Positions 1 to 9,207 of a stretch of DNA of 64,000 nucleotides are shown here, piece after piece. The first letter of the stretch is position 1; every line of letters begins with the position of its first letter. Under the pieces are notes generated by a model. The model was not told where the DNA came from. It did no database searches and saw only the letters and a program-made list of their open reading frames with translations. The DNA is from an uncultured Porphyromonas sp. (lineage in GTDB: Bacteria > Bacteroidota > Bacteroidia > Bacteroidales > Porphyromonadaceae), in contig NZ_CALHDW010000017.1 in assembly GCF_938023125.1 (NCBI RefSeq), positions 1 to 64,000 of the forward strand, read 5' to 3'. The position numbers were made by a program, and so were the translations under genes.

Positions 1-714
1 ACCTGCGAAGTGCTTACTCGGCTTTTTTTATCTCCCGACGAGCGCTGTATCCGTCTCCCCGAGGCAACAGATTCTACACCCCTCGATCCCACTCAAGCAG
101 AGGCTCTTCGCGCCAAGATAGCCACCGCTCTTTTGACCGGGATTATCACCGATACAGGGCTTTTTAATCACAACTCTTCGCGTCCCGATTTGTACGAATT
201 AGTAGCCGTTCTACTGCGTTCGGGAGCTGATAAAGACCTTATTGTAGACAAGATAAATCACAACCATCCCGAGAGCAGACAACGCCTTGAGGGGTACATC
301 CTTTACGAAAAAGTAGTTGTAATGCCCGAGATACAAAGTGCCTACTTTGTGCTTACGAGAGAGGAGATGGAACGCTTTGAAACCGGAGCGGCAGACACGG
401 ATGGATTTGTCAATAAACCCCTAGATATAAAGGGCATTAATTGCTCTGCCTTCTTTAGAGAAACGCTCGACGAGGGGGTTAAGGTTTCTGTACGATCCAT
501 CGGGGATATTGCCGTAAACGAACTTTGCAGTGAGTGCTTCGGAGGAGGTGGACACAAGAACGCTGCCGGAGGAGAATTCTCCCAAGGCTCCATAAGCGAA
601 GCCGTAGATCTCTTTGTCGATTACATGCGACGCCATTACCTCAGACCAAGCAAAGAGCGGAAGCCCACTATGGGGATTCCCATCCCAAAAGAGCTGCAAG
701 AAATGTTCAACTAG
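1..714 (+). CDS. nrnA: DHH-family phosphoesterase (NrnA-like), 5' partial
   Basis: The window opens inside this gene: the frame is open back to base 1, so the GTG at 10 is not taken as the start. The visible part is the C-terminal half of a bifunctional oligoribonuclease/PAP phosphatase of the DHH/DHHA1 family, which degrades nano-RNA and 3'-phosphoadenosine 5'-phosphate in the cytoplasm. The DHHA1 substrate-binding motif GGGGHKNAAGG is intact near the C-terminus, and the central part carries the TGIITDTGLF segment that links the DHH and DHHA1 domains. The next genes are a DUF4827 lipoprotein and glmM. The family is confident; the choice of nrnA over another DHH enzyme is inferred from similarity of the C-terminal half only. 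Confidence 0.82.
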   Translation, partial: TCEVLTRLFLSPDERCIRLPEATDSTPLDPTQAEALRAKIATALLTGIITDTGLFNHNSSRPDLYELVAVLLRSGADKDLIVDKINHNHPESRQRLEGYILYEKVVVMPEIQSAYFVLTREEMERFETGAADTDGFVNKPLDIKGINCSAFFRETLDEGVKVSVRSIGDIAVNELCSECFGGGGHKNAAGGEFSQGSISEAVDLFVDYMRRHYLRPSKERKPTMGIPIPKELQEMFN

Positions 715-784
715 AGCTACAACAGGGGAAAGAAACAACAAAGAAAGAATACACACCCAATCATCACTTTCATACGATTTAGCA

Positions 785-1417
785 ATGAAACAAATTCGCT
801 CCACCAGCTTCAAACTGGAATATTTACTCTCAATTCTTATAATGGGTCTTGTGGCTCTTGGGGGTACAGCCTGTAGTAAAACCAAAGATATTAAGTCTCT
901 CTCCCAAATGCTCAAAGAGGAGGAGATAGCCATTTCTAAGCTCATCAACAAAGAAAACATCACGGTACGCAACTATGCCGAGGGGCAAACCTCTTTTGAC
1001 AAAGGGATATACTACAAGTTTAGTAATGGCCTCTACATGGAGGTTTTAGAAGCAGGAGGAGAGCGCCCCGTTGCCGAAAAAACGCGTGTGAATGTACGCT
1101 TCGAGGGCTATATCTTCAACAAAGACTCCATACAGCAGAACTTCAACAATTTGTCCATGCCGGGCTTCCAAGATACTGAGTTCATCTATGTAGATCGTTA
1201 CTCTCGCGGTGCACTGCATTTTATTCTGATCAAGTCGGCTCCGGGCTATTCGCTCAACGCCCTCATGTGCGAGGGCTTGGCTTTCCCCATGTCTTTGCTA
1301 GGAGATGGAGCCAAAGTACGCCTCATCATCCCCTTTACCATCGGGGCTGAGATTAACTACAACCGAGGTAGTACCATGTATTGCCGCGAGGTACGGTATG
1401 AATTTACACGTCAATAA
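785..1417 (+). CDS. DUF4827-type lipoprotein with FKBP-like fold
   Basis: A 210-residue protein starting at ATG 785. The frame stays open upstream into nrnA, but the first sensible signal sequence begins here: basic MKQIR, a hydrophobic stretch and a lipobox-like end at GGTAC, so it is probably a lipoprotein. The rest matches the DUF4827 family of Bacteroidota, whose members resemble FKBP-type peptidyl-prolyl isomerases in the order of their strands (KTRVNVRFEGYIF, then GDGAKVRLIIPF). The canonical isomerase residues are not obvious, so no catalytic role is claimed. It lies between nrnA (70 bp) and glmM (9 bp) and is probably cotranscribed with them. Envelope folding or chaperone function is an inference. 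Confidence 0.75.
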   Translation: MKQIRSTSFKLEYLLSILIMGLVALGGTACSKTKDIKSLSQMLKEEEIAISKLINKENITVRNYAEGQTSFDKGIYYKFSNGLYMEVLEAGGERPVAEKTRVNVRFEGYIFNKDSIQQNFNNLSMPGFQDTEFIYVDRYSRGALHFILIKSAPGYSLNALMCEGLAFPMSLLGDGAKVRLIIPFTIGAEINYNRGSTMYCREVRYEFTRQ

Positions 1418-1426
1418 ACTTTTTAC

Positions 1427-2818
1427 ATGCCACTAATCAAATCCATCTCGGGTATCCGAGGAACTATTGGAGGGGGAGCTTCTGAGGGGCTTAACCCTAT
1501 AGCCGTCACCCGTTTTACGGCAGCCTTTGCCACATTTATTCGAAAGTCTAGTGGTGTAGCTTGCCCCCTAATCGTAGTCGGACGAGACGCACGTATGTCT
1601 GGCGAATTGGTGCGTAGGATCGTGACCGGTACCCTAATGGCGATGGGTTGTGATGTGGTAGATATAGATCTTGCCACCACCCCCACTACCGAAATGGCAG
1701 TAATAGGGCTAAAGGCTCAAGGGGGAATTATTATCACAGCCAGCCACAATCCAAAACATTGGAATGCCCTCAAACTGCTCGGAGGGAAAGGCGAATTCTT
1801 GACCGATCTAGAGGGTAAAGAAGTTCTTTCCATTGCAGAAGACGAAAATTTTGTATTCTCTCCCGTAGAAGAGTTGGGGCAGATTCACTACCAAGATTAC
1901 CTTCCCGAGCATTGTCGAGCCATACTAGCTTTAGAAGAAGTAGATGCCGAAGCCATCCGAGCTGCCGGGTTTAGTGTTGCTTTTGACAGCATCAATTCGG
2001 TAGGAGGCATTGCGGTTCCCTATCTACTCCGGCAACTAGGAGTAGAAGTGGTTTATCCCCTTTTCGATACCCCAAACGGCGACTTTGCCCACAATCCGGA
2101 GCCTCTACCCCAGCACCTAGTAGCCCTCTCGGAGACAGTGCGGGAGAAGCATGCCACGGTGGGATTCTCCGTAGACCCCGATGTGGATCGACTTGCCATT
2201 ATTGATGAGAACGGACTTCCCTTTGGAGAAGAATATACCTTAGTTGCTGTAGCCGATTACCTACTCGATTATCATGGAGGGGGCAATACGGTTTCCAATC
2301 TCAGCTCTACCCGTGCTCTTCGCGACGTAACTGAGCGAGGGAATAGAGGCTTCTATGCCGCCGCTGCGGTGGGCGAAGTCAATGTTGTTGCCAAGATGGC
2401 AGCCACCAACGCCCTCATTGGAGGAGAGGGCAATGGGGGTGTAATATTCCCCAAGCTACACGCCGGTCGTGATGCCCTTGTGGGTATTGCCCTCTTCCTT
2501 ACCTTGCTGGCAAAGAAGAAAAAATCGGTTAGTGAACTTCGTCGTGAGTACCCCGTTTACTATATGAGTAAACAGCGTGCAGACCTCCCGGAAGGGACTG
2601 ACACAAAGGCTCTGTTTGCCCGCATTGCAGAACGCTTTGCAAGTGATCACCCCAACACCATTGATGGAGTAAAGATTGATTTCCCCTCTTCTTGGGTACA
2701 CATGCGAGCCAGTAATACAGAGCCCATTGTACGTATTTACACAGAGGCTCCCACAGAAGAAGAAGCCAACAGCTTAGGCGAGAAGTTTTGCAATATCGTG
2801 CTTGAGATGCTTCGGTAA
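1427..2818 (+). CDS. glmM: Phosphoglucosamine mutase (phosphohexomutase family)
   Basis: A 463-residue alpha-D-phosphohexomutase. All four family signatures are present: the phosphoserine loop TASHNP (Ser about 106), the Mg-binding DPDVDR (about 250-255), the sugar-specificity loop GGEGNGG (about 332-338) and the phosphate-binding RASNTEP (about 427-433). GlmM converts glucosamine-6-phosphate to glucosamine-1-phosphate for UDP-GlcNAc, peptidoglycan and LPS synthesis in the cytoplasm. The usual length is about 445-465 residues, so the protein is complete. It follows the DUF4827 gene by 9 bp and is followed by rlmD after 21 bp. A phosphomannomutase specificity cannot be excluded from sequence alone. 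Confidence 0.85.
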   Translation: MPLIKSISGIRGTIGGGASEGLNPIAVTRFTAAFATFIRKSSGVACPLIVVGRDARMSGELVRRIVTGTLMAMGCDVVDIDLATTPTTEMAVIGLKAQGGIIITASHNPKHWNALKLLGGKGEFLTDLEGKEVLSIAEDENFVFSPVEELGQIHYQDYLPEHCRAILALEEVDAEAIRAAGFSVAFDSINSVGGIAVPYLLRQLGVEVVYPLFDTPNGDFAHNPEPLPQHLVALSETVREKHATVGFSVDPDVDRLAIIDENGLPFGEEYTLVAVADYLLDYHGGGNTVSNLSSTRALRDVTERGNRGFYAAAAVGEVNVVAKMAATNALIGGEGNGGVIFPKLHAGRDALVGIALFLTLLAKKKKSVSELRREYPVYYMSKQRADLPEGTDTKALFARIAERFASDHPNTIDGVKIDFPSSWVHMRASNTEPIVRIYTEAPTEEEANSLGEKFCNIVLEMLR

Positions 2819-2839
2819 TCACACTAGAGAATAGACCTT

Positions 2840-4267
2840 TTGGCTAGAAATAAAAAACCTTTACCCCTCCTTGAGGGAATTACTATAGAGCGGATGGCTG
2901 CCGAGGGGCAGTCCATTGCGCATTGGGGGGAGCTTGTTGTCTTTGTCCCCTATGGTGCGCCTGGCGATAGGTGTACGCTACAGATAGTCCGAAAAAAGAG
3001 TCATTATGCTGAGGCTCGGATCGTGACCCTTGAGGAGCCATCACCCCTCCGAATCCCCCCTCGTTGTAAGCATTTTACCACTTGCGGTGGCTGCAAATGG
3101 CAACATATCCCCTATGAGGAACAACTGACTGCCAAGGCAACACAAGTGCGAGATGCCATGGAGAGACTTGGCAAAGTAGAGGTGGGAGAGTATCTCCCCA
3201 TCCTAGGTTCTCAAGAGATTTACCAGTATCGCAATAAGCTTGAATTCACCTTTAGTAACCGCCGTTGGAGGACGAGCGAAGAACTCGCTTCTCTACCAGA
3301 AGGGTTAGGAGAAGCCGATAATAGCGGATTGGGATTCCACATCCCGGGCAAGTTTGATAAGGTACTAGACATTGAGGAGTGCTACCTCGGGAACGAGCTA
3401 AGCAACCGCATTCGCAACTTTGTTCGAGCCTATTGTTTGGAGCGTATTGAGCATTATCCCTTTTACGACCTTAGGGCACAAGAGGGGGGAATGCGTACCC
3501 TCATGATTCGCACAACCAGCAAGGGGCATACCATGGTTTTGGTTGCTTTTGCCCACGAGAAAGCGCACGACAGAGAGGAACTACTCGCGGCTATCCATCA
3601 CGAATTCCCCCAGGTTAATTCGCTTCTCTACGTTATCAATACAAAGCTCAACGATACTTTTACCGACCTCTCTGTAGAGACCTACTACGGGAGCCCCTTC
3701 ATAGAAGAAGAGATGGAGGGCTTAACCTTCCGCATTGGTCCCAAATCTTTCTATCAAACCAATAGCCGTCAAGCTCTAGAGTTATACCGAGTAGCTCGTT
3801 CTTTTGCAGGGCTTACGGGGCAAGAAATCGTCTACGACCTCTATACGGGCACAGGTACTATTGCCAACTTTGTCGCCCGCGATGCAAAGAAAGTAGTGGG
3901 TATCGAGTATGTACCGGAGGCGATAGAAGATGCTCATCTCAATAGCCAAGTAAACAAAATCGATAACACCATTTTTTATGCGGGGGACATGAAGGATATC
4001 CTTACCCCCGAGTTAATTGCCCGTCATGGAGCCCCCGACGTGGTAATTACGGATCCCCCTCGAGCCGGGATGCATCCCGATGTAATTAAAACCCTTCAGG
4101 GTGCAGCTCCCCCTCGTATTGTCTACGTTAGTTGCAATCCTGCCACGCAAGCTCGCGATGCCGCTCTCCTCGTTGAGGGTGGATACCGAGTACTCAAAGT
4201 ACAACCTGTAGATATGTTCCCTCACACCCACCACGTGGAGAACGTAATGCTACTGGAGCATACTTGA
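2840..4267 (+). CDS. rlmD: 23S rRNA m5U methyltransferase, RlmD/RumA family
   Basis: A 475-residue class I SAM-dependent RNA uracil-C5 methyltransferase. It has an N-terminal TRAM domain (about 8-65), an iron-sulfur cluster with Cys at about 76, 82 and 85 plus a later Cys in IEECYLG, a SAM-binding segment DLYTGTGTIANF, the DPPRAGMHP motif, and the catalytic cysteine at about 432 in VYVSCNPATQARD. It methylates a uridine of 23S rRNA; U1939 is the RlmD target in E. coli, and Bacteroidota paralogues may differ. The start is a TTG at 2840. The first in-frame ATG falls inside the TRAM domain (residue 19), so TTG is preferred. The stop overlaps the upstream extension of the next frame. Confidence 0.85.
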   Translation: MARNKKPLPLLEGITIERMAAEGQSIAHWGELVVFVPYGAPGDRCTLQIVRKKSHYAEARIVTLEEPSPLRIPPRCKHFTTCGGCKWQHIPYEEQLTAKATQVRDAMERLGKVEVGEYLPILGSQEIYQYRNKLEFTFSNRRWRTSEELASLPEGLGEADNSGLGFHIPGKFDKVLDIEECYLGNELSNRIRNFVRAYCLERIEHYPFYDLRAQEGGMRTLMIRTTSKGHTMVLVAFAHEKAHDREELLAAIHHEFPQVNSLLYVINTKLNDTFTDLSVETYYGSPFIEEEMEGLTFRIGPKSFYQTNSRQALELYRVARSFAGLTGQEIVYDLYTGTGTIANFVARDAKKVVGIEYVPEAIEDAHLNSQVNKIDNTIFYAGDMKDILTPELIARHGAPDVVITDPPRAGMHPDVIKTLQGAAPPRIVYVSCNPATQARDAALLVEGGYRVLKVQPVDMFPHTHHVENVMLLEHT

Positions 4268-4350
4268 GAAGAATCTCCCAAGGGGAAAAAGTTCTCCCAA
4301 TCAAAAGAGCAGCCCCCCAAGAGAGACAGTATGAACTAAAACAAAACCTG

Positions 4351-5151
4351 ATGCGAAAAATTCGATTAAGGACATCAAAAAAATTTGCTACCTCATGCGT
4401 TTTCAGACGCTATGGGGTAGTTCTGTTTTGTTCCCTCGCCCTTCTAAATGTTGGGGGACTGTGGGCTGCACCCCCACCCTCTCTTGGCGCCATCACCCAA
4501 GCCATGGAGGCAATACTTATAGAGCAACATATCCTTTCCCCCTCGCAACCCTCACTAAACATCTTGTCTGATAGTATTGCAGAGCAAGAGGGAACGGGCG
4601 TAATTTCTGCATACGACCATTTGTTTATCAAAGAGGCAAAACGTATAGGTTGGGACTGGTGGTATTTGGCAGCCATTGCCTATCACGAGTCGAAGTTCCA
4701 ACCCCATGTAGGCGGAGGTAGAGCCGTCGCTATCGGACTTATGGGTATACTTCCCTCTACGGGTCGGCGTTTTGGTGCAAGTGCTTCTCAGTTGCGAGAT
4801 GCAGCCACTTCTGTGCGGGTTGCCGCCTCTTGTCTGGATGCTTTTGCCAAGGAGTTTAACCACGTCTCCACGTTACGAGACCGAGAACTTTTTGCTTTAG
4901 CCTCCTATGTATGTGGTAGTGGCCATGTCCACGATGCCTGTCGCATAGCCCAAAAGCATGGTGCCAATTCTCTGGTTTGGGATGAGGTTAAGTCCTTTAT
5001 CCTCAAGATGAATCAGCCCAAATACTATCGTGATAAGCTGGTCCGTTTTGGACGATTCAATGGCAAACATACGGTAAAATGCGTCAGCGATATTGATGCG
5101 CTTGCCCAAAAGTACGCACAACAGATCGCTCAAGCAAAGAGCAAGAAATAG
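4351..5151 (+). CDS. Lytic transglycosylase (SLT domain), exported
   Basis: A 266-residue protein from ATG 4351. The frame is open back to 4264, but the ATG at 4351 gives a clean signal peptide: a basic N-region to about residue 20, then a hydrophobic core ending LWAA. The SLT lysozyme-like domain follows. The catalytic glutamate is about E113 in AYHESKF, and the AIGLMGILPSTGRRFG segment is the conserved GLMQ-like loop. The family cleaves the MurNAc-GlcNAc bond to give 1,6-anhydroMurNAc ends in the periplasm. It is MltF/Slt-like but lacks an obvious substrate-binding-protein domain. It sits between rlmD and an ABC-F gene on the same strand. Confidence 0.85.
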   Translation: MRKIRLRTSKKFATSCVFRRYGVVLFCSLALLNVGGLWAAPPPSLGAITQAMEAILIEQHILSPSQPSLNILSDSIAEQEGTGVISAYDHLFIKEAKRIGWDWWYLAAIAYHESKFQPHVGGGRAVAIGLMGILPSTGRRFGASASQLRDAATSVRVAASCLDAFAKEFNHVSTLRDRELFALASYVCGSGHVHDACRIAQKHGANSLVWDEVKSFILKMNQPKYYRDKLVRFGRFNGKHTVKCVSDIDALAQKYAQQIAQAKSKK

Positions 5152-5175
5152 GACTTTTATTCTTCCGAGAGGTAT

Positions 5176-7059
5176 ATGATTCAAGTTGAACAGCTCTCCA
5201 AGTCATACGGAGACCGCCTGCTCTTCCAAGATGTTTCTTTCTCCATAGCAGAGGGGGAAAAGTGTGGATTGATAGCCGCCAATGGTACAGGAAAAACGAC
5301 TTTGCTTCGTATCATCACGGGAGAAGAAACCTCCGATAGTGGTACCATCACAACGAGAAAGGACCTACGCATAGCCTACCTGCCGCAGCGACCTCACCTA
5401 CCCGAGGGAAAAACGATACTCGATACTTGCTTCAATCCCATGGACAAAGTGCCCCACCTTGTGGGTTGCTGGCGAGAGGCTGTAGAGGAAGACGATAGTG
5501 AGGCTCTAGAGAAGTTACTCCCCGAAATGGATGCCCTAGGGGCTTGGGATTACGAGAGACGTGCTGAGGAGATCCTTCATAAGCTCTCCGTTCGAGACCT
5601 CTCTCGCTCTACTCATTCTCTGAGCGGAGGGGAGCAGAAGCGCATTGCCTTAGCCGGGATACTCCTATCGGAGCCGGATTTACTGATCCTAGACGAACCA
5701 ACCAATCACCTAGATCTGGATGCCATTGAGTGGTTACAGCACTACCTAGAGCGCAGTAAACTCATGCTGCTGATGGTAACGCACGATCGTTACTTCCTAG
5801 AGAGTGTCTGCGATTCGTTCCTCGAATTGACCCCTTCGGGCGTATATAGCTATGCCTGCACCTTCGACCAATATTTAGAGCGTAGGGCTGAGCGACTAGA
5901 ACTAGAGCGCACTGCGGTACAAAAAGCCAATAACTTATTCCGTCGGGAGCTGGAGTGGATGCGTCGCCAACCTCAGGCACGAGGAGGAAAGCAGAAGGCT
6001 CGCAAAGATGCTTTTTACGAACTAAAGAAGCTAACAGAGCCACCCCGCGAGGAAAAAGCCAGTGAGATAGATAGCCAACGAGTCTACATCGGCAATAAAA
6101 TCTTTACGGCGCACAATGTATCCCTCGCTTATGGAGAAAAAAAGATCTTACAACACTTCTCCTATACCTTTGCTCGTTACGACAAAGTGGGAATTGTGGG
6201 AGCCAATGGGGTAGGCAAGACTACATTCTTAAAACTTTTGCTCGGGGAGATTAAGCCCGACGAAGGATTTTTTGAGATTGGCGAGACGGTGCACTTCGGT
6301 TACTTCAGTCAGCAAGGCGCAAAATTTGATCCCGAGAAGCGAGTGATCGAAGCCATTACAGACCTGGCAGAGGTGATACGAGACCCTCACGGCGAGGGGC
6401 TACTCTCGGCCTCCCAACTGCTCACCCGCTTTGCTTTCTCGCCCGAGAGACAATACACCCCTATCTGCAAGCTGAGCGGAGGAGAGCTACGCCGGCTCTA
6501 TCTTTGCACCGTTTTGCTCACCAACCCCAACTTTTTAGTCCTCGATGAGCCAACGAATGACCTTGACTTGCTTACCCTAGGCATCCTCGAGGAGTATCTA
6601 AAAGAATTCAAGGGATGCCTTATCGTGGTTAGTCACGACCGCTTCTTCATGGATAGCCTAGTAGACCACCTTTTTGTTTTCGAAGGGGATGGAGTTGTGC
6701 GCGACTTCCCCGGCAACTATACACAGTATCGGGAGTGGGACAATGCTCGGCAAGCCCAAATCCAAGCAGAACAAAAGGCTCAACCCTCTCAAGCTAAAGC
6801 CAATACAGAAGCTACAAGTAGGAAACCTCAACAAGAGCGCAAGGCTAAGCGGTCGTACAAAGAGGAGCAAGAGTTTTTGCAACTAGAGAAGGATTTGCCC
6901 CTCTTAGAGGCCGAGATCAAAAACCTAGAAGAGCGTATGTCTTCGGGCTCTCTCGCCGCCGATGAGTTACAAAAGGCCGGTGCTAAATACAAACTTCTGA
7001 GTGACGAATTAGACGAAAAGACCATGCATTGGCTCGAACTCTCAGAGCTGGGCAATTAG
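5176..7059 (+). CDS. ABC-F family ATPase (Uup-like)
   Basis: A 627-residue soluble protein with two ABC ATPase domains and no membrane segments. The first domain has Walker A NGTGKTT (about 36-42), signature LSGGEQKR and Walker B LLILDEPTNHLDL. The second has NGVGKTT, LSGGELRR and LVLDEPTNDLDL. The linker between them contains the RRELEWMRRQPQARGGKQKAR segment typical of the P-site tRNA interaction motif. A basic region and a C-terminal coiled coil (about 555-625) resemble Uup. ABC-F proteins act on ribosomes to relieve stalling or assist assembly; Uup also binds branched DNA. The precise member is not certain. Confidence 0.88.
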   Translation: MIQVEQLSKSYGDRLLFQDVSFSIAEGEKCGLIAANGTGKTTLLRIITGEETSDSGTITTRKDLRIAYLPQRPHLPEGKTILDTCFNPMDKVPHLVGCWREAVEEDDSEALEKLLPEMDALGAWDYERRAEEILHKLSVRDLSRSTHSLSGGEQKRIALAGILLSEPDLLILDEPTNHLDLDAIEWLQHYLERSKLMLLMVTHDRYFLESVCDSFLELTPSGVYSYACTFDQYLERRAERLELERTAVQKANNLFRRELEWMRRQPQARGGKQKARKDAFYELKKLTEPPREEKASEIDSQRVYIGNKIFTAHNVSLAYGEKKILQHFSYTFARYDKVGIVGANGVGKTTFLKLLLGEIKPDEGFFEIGETVHFGYFSQQGAKFDPEKRVIEAITDLAEVIRDPHGEGLLSASQLLTRFAFSPERQYTPICKLSGGELRRLYLCTVLLTNPNFLVLDEPTNDLDLLTLGILEEYLKEFKGCLIVVSHDRFFMDSLVDHLFVFEGDGVVRDFPGNYTQYREWDNARQAQIQAEQKAQPSQAKANTEATSRKPQQERKAKRSYKEEQEFLQLEKDLPLLEAEIKNLEERMSSGSLAADELQKAGAKYKLLSDELDEKTMHWLELSELGN

Positions 7060-7080
7060 CCATTAGTGCCTCTATCCACA

Positions 7081-8334
7081 ATGAAAATCCGCATCTACCC
7101 CTTCTTTCTAGCGCAGAGATTGGCCACGAGGCAATCTGCCGCCTCCCGTGCCACCAGCTCTCTTTTGAGATTCACGGTACTCGGTATTGCTTTGAGCTTG
7201 GCGGTCATGTTGCTTACCATTTTTGTGGGAAAAGGATTTCGCAACCAAGTACACGAGCGGATCTATCTACTCACGGGGCATATCATCCTCAACGAATATG
7301 GCAGGAACTATGCCGACGAATCCGCCTCCCTACGGGTTACGCCCGAGCTCCTTTCTGAGCTTGCGAGCATTAAGGGAGTGGCGGAGATACGCCAGGTGGT
7401 ACAGAGTGGAGGCATAATCAAAACCGATAGTGACTTCTCCGCAGTGCTCGTGATGGGCGTCTCATCGCGCGACGCCTACCTGCAGACTTCTGGCGTTCTT
7501 AGGGATGGACATATCCCCTGTTTTGATGGTTCAGATACACTCCATAATCCCATACTCCTCCCTCTTGAGTGTGCCGAGAAACTGCACCTCACCGTAGGAG
7601 ACAAAGTGCCTATTTATTTTACAGGAGCACGTACTACGGTACGTACCTTTACCATTGCAGGGATTGTAGATCTCCCCCATATCGAAGCCCCTATCGTGGT
7701 AGCTCCCATCGGAGTTATGCGCCATGTAGCCCACATTGATGAGGATAAAGTGACGCGTCTTGAGCTATTTGTTCAACCCAAAGTAGACCACTTAGCCCTA
7801 AGTGATCGGCTTGTGGAGCAACTATCCAAAAGCCCCAATACCGGAGGGCAAAGCCTTGGTATGTACACGGCAGAGAGCCTAATGCCGGATATATTCGCGT
7901 GGATAGAGATGCTCGATGCCAATATATCCCTGTTGCTCGTGCTGATGCTCATTGTCGCCTCGTTTACCCTTATCACGGGGCTTTTGATACTAATACTCGA
8001 CCGCACACGGATGATCGGGCTACTCAAAGCTTTGGGGGCTCGCTATGGCTCCATTCGATCTTTGTTCCTTTACTTAGCTGCTTTCGTGGTGGGTAAAGGC
8101 CTTTTGTGGGGCAATTTGATTGCCTTTGCACTGGCCGGAGTGCAATACTTCTTCTCGCCCATTCAGCTAGACCCGGCAACCTATTACCTATCTTACGTTC
8201 CCATTGAGTTTGATATACCTTGGGTTTTGGGGATAAATCTTCTCGTCTTTGTACTCTCTATGATTTCTCTCCTTCTGCCCACTCGTATTATTGCCCGCAT
8301 CAGGGCGGTAGATACGCTCCGGTTTAATCAATAA
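7081..8334 (+). CDS. FtsX/LolE-like ABC transporter permease
   Basis: A 417-residue inner-membrane protein. ATG 7081 is preferred to the GTG at 7066 because MKIRIYPFFLAQR begins the usual N-terminal segment of the family. The topology is of the MacB/LolE type: one membrane helix near residues 30-55, a large periplasmic domain, and three membrane helices in the C-terminal third (around LLLVLMLIVASFTLITG, FLYLAAFVVGKGLLWG and VLGINLLVFVLSMISLLLP). The likely role is lipoprotein release or export, or another FtsX-like mechanotransmission function, with an ATPase encoded elsewhere. The ABC-F gene just upstream is not a suitable partner because it is a soluble twin ATPase. Confidence 0.8.
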   Translation: MKIRIYPFFLAQRLATRQSAASRATSSLLRFTVLGIALSLAVMLLTIFVGKGFRNQVHERIYLLTGHIILNEYGRNYADESASLRVTPELLSELASIKGVAEIRQVVQSGGIIKTDSDFSAVLVMGVSSRDAYLQTSGVLRDGHIPCFDGSDTLHNPILLPLECAEKLHLTVGDKVPIYFTGARTTVRTFTIAGIVDLPHIEAPIVVAPIGVMRHVAHIDEDKVTRLELFVQPKVDHLALSDRLVEQLSKSPNTGGQSLGMYTAESLMPDIFAWIEMLDANISLLLVLMLIVASFTLITGLLILILDRTRMIGLLKALGARYGSIRSLFLYLAAFVVGKGLLWGNLIAFALAGVQYFFSPIQLDPATYYLSYVPIEFDIPWVLGINLLVFVLSMISLLLPTRIIARIRAVDTLRFNQ

Positions 8335-8344
8335 AATAACCCCT

Positions 8345-8611
8345 ATGACCGACCTTCACTTTCAATTACAAGATAATTTCCTGAGAGCCTACGATGCCGA
8401 CAACATCGAAGTCGGGCATATCGAGTTTGCTCTCAACGATGGAGTTTGTACCATCCTGCATACCATTACCGAAGAGGCTTTTCGGGGGCAATCCGTAGCC
8501 CATCACCTCATGCAAGAGATGATGCTTCTTGTTGAGAAGAGCGGGTGGAAAGTATACTCCGAGTGTAGCTACGCCACCACCTACCTCAAGCGCGTCAATT
8601 ATCCTCTTTAA
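8345..8611 (+). CDS. Small GNAT-like N-acetyltransferase (YjdJ type)
   Basis: An 88-residue protein of the short acetyltransferase-like family (YjdJ/Gtn domain). The acetyl-CoA binding segment is visible as TEEAFRGQSVAHHLMQEM (R/QxxGxG/A-like loop and following helix), followed by the strand WKVYSECSYATTYL. Members are about 90 residues, so this is full length. The substrate is unknown. The stop overlaps the start of the next gene (ATGG within TAATGG), which suggests translational coupling. Confidence 0.8.
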   Translation: MTDLHFQLQDNFLRAYDADNIEVGHIEFALNDGVCTILHTITEEAFRGQSVAHHLMQEMMLLVEKSGWKVYSECSYATTYLKRVNYPL

Positions 8612-9201
8612 TGGCATTCAGTTGGTCTCTTGCTCCAGCTGCCAAGTCTTTGTGGCGCAGATGCTTCTCGCATGGGGGGCATGGCGTACACTCCCCATTT
8701 GCCTTTGAGTTGCTCACTCGTGTAGTGGAAGAAAAATCTCCCTACTCGGCATTCGCCTCCATCAGAGACGTTGTACATCGGTATGGCAGGAAAGAGAATG
8801 ACCTCAGACTCGCCTTTTTATTTTACCGATTAGCGGCTCATTATCCCATAAAAAGAATACACGTTTTGGGAGCAGACAGCGACTATATGCAAGAGCTATT
8901 GCCCCTCTTAGAGCGGGCAACATGCCCCTCTCCTTTGGAGCATCCCTATGGTCCCTACCCTCGGGAGGATCTATTCTCCCTCTTCTTTATCACGGAGGAG
9001 GTTGCACTCACACAGATAATAGAAGAGCCGACCCCTGCGATACTACTCATCCCAACTTGGCAAAATCCTTCTCTAAAAAGGCGCACGATTCAGTACTTCA
9101 AAGAGGGGCGTCTCTCGGGGATCCGCATTGATCTCCCCACAGCTCAATTGGTAATTTCTTCCTCTCGATTTCATTCACAACAATACAAATCGACCCTATA
9201 A
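8611..9201 (+). CDS. Conserved Bacteroidota protein, degenerate methyltransferase-like
   Basis: A 196-residue protein. Its N-terminus GGHGVHSPFAFELLTRVVEE is the hallmark opening of a Bacteroidota group annotated as class I SAM-dependent methyltransferases. After this, the expected glycine-rich SAM loop (E/DxGxGxG) is replaced by KRIHVLGADSDYM, and the protein is shorter than the usual 230-260 residues. It may be a divergent or inactive enzyme. It overlaps the upstream acetyltransferase gene and precedes the cobalamin adenosyltransferase gene by 6 bp. No function is assigned. Confidence 0.6.
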   Translation: MAFSWSLAPAAKSLWRRCFSHGGHGVHSPFAFELLTRVVEEKSPYSAFASIRDVVHRYGRKENDLRLAFLFYRLAAHYPIKRIHVLGADSDYMQELLPLLERATCPSPLEHPYGPYPREDLFSLFFITEEVALTQIIEEPTPAILLIPTWQNPSLKRRTIQYFKEGRLSGIRIDLPTAQLVISSSRFHSQQYKSTL

Positions 9202-9207
9202 AACGAT

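Noticed and set aside
7066..7080. GTG start for the FtsX-like permease
   Set aside because: The ATG at 7081 matches the start of the family better.
9100..9207. Cobalamin riboswitch before the adenosyltransferase gene
   Set aside because: The gene follows its neighbour by 6 bp and no B12-box-like sequence is seen.
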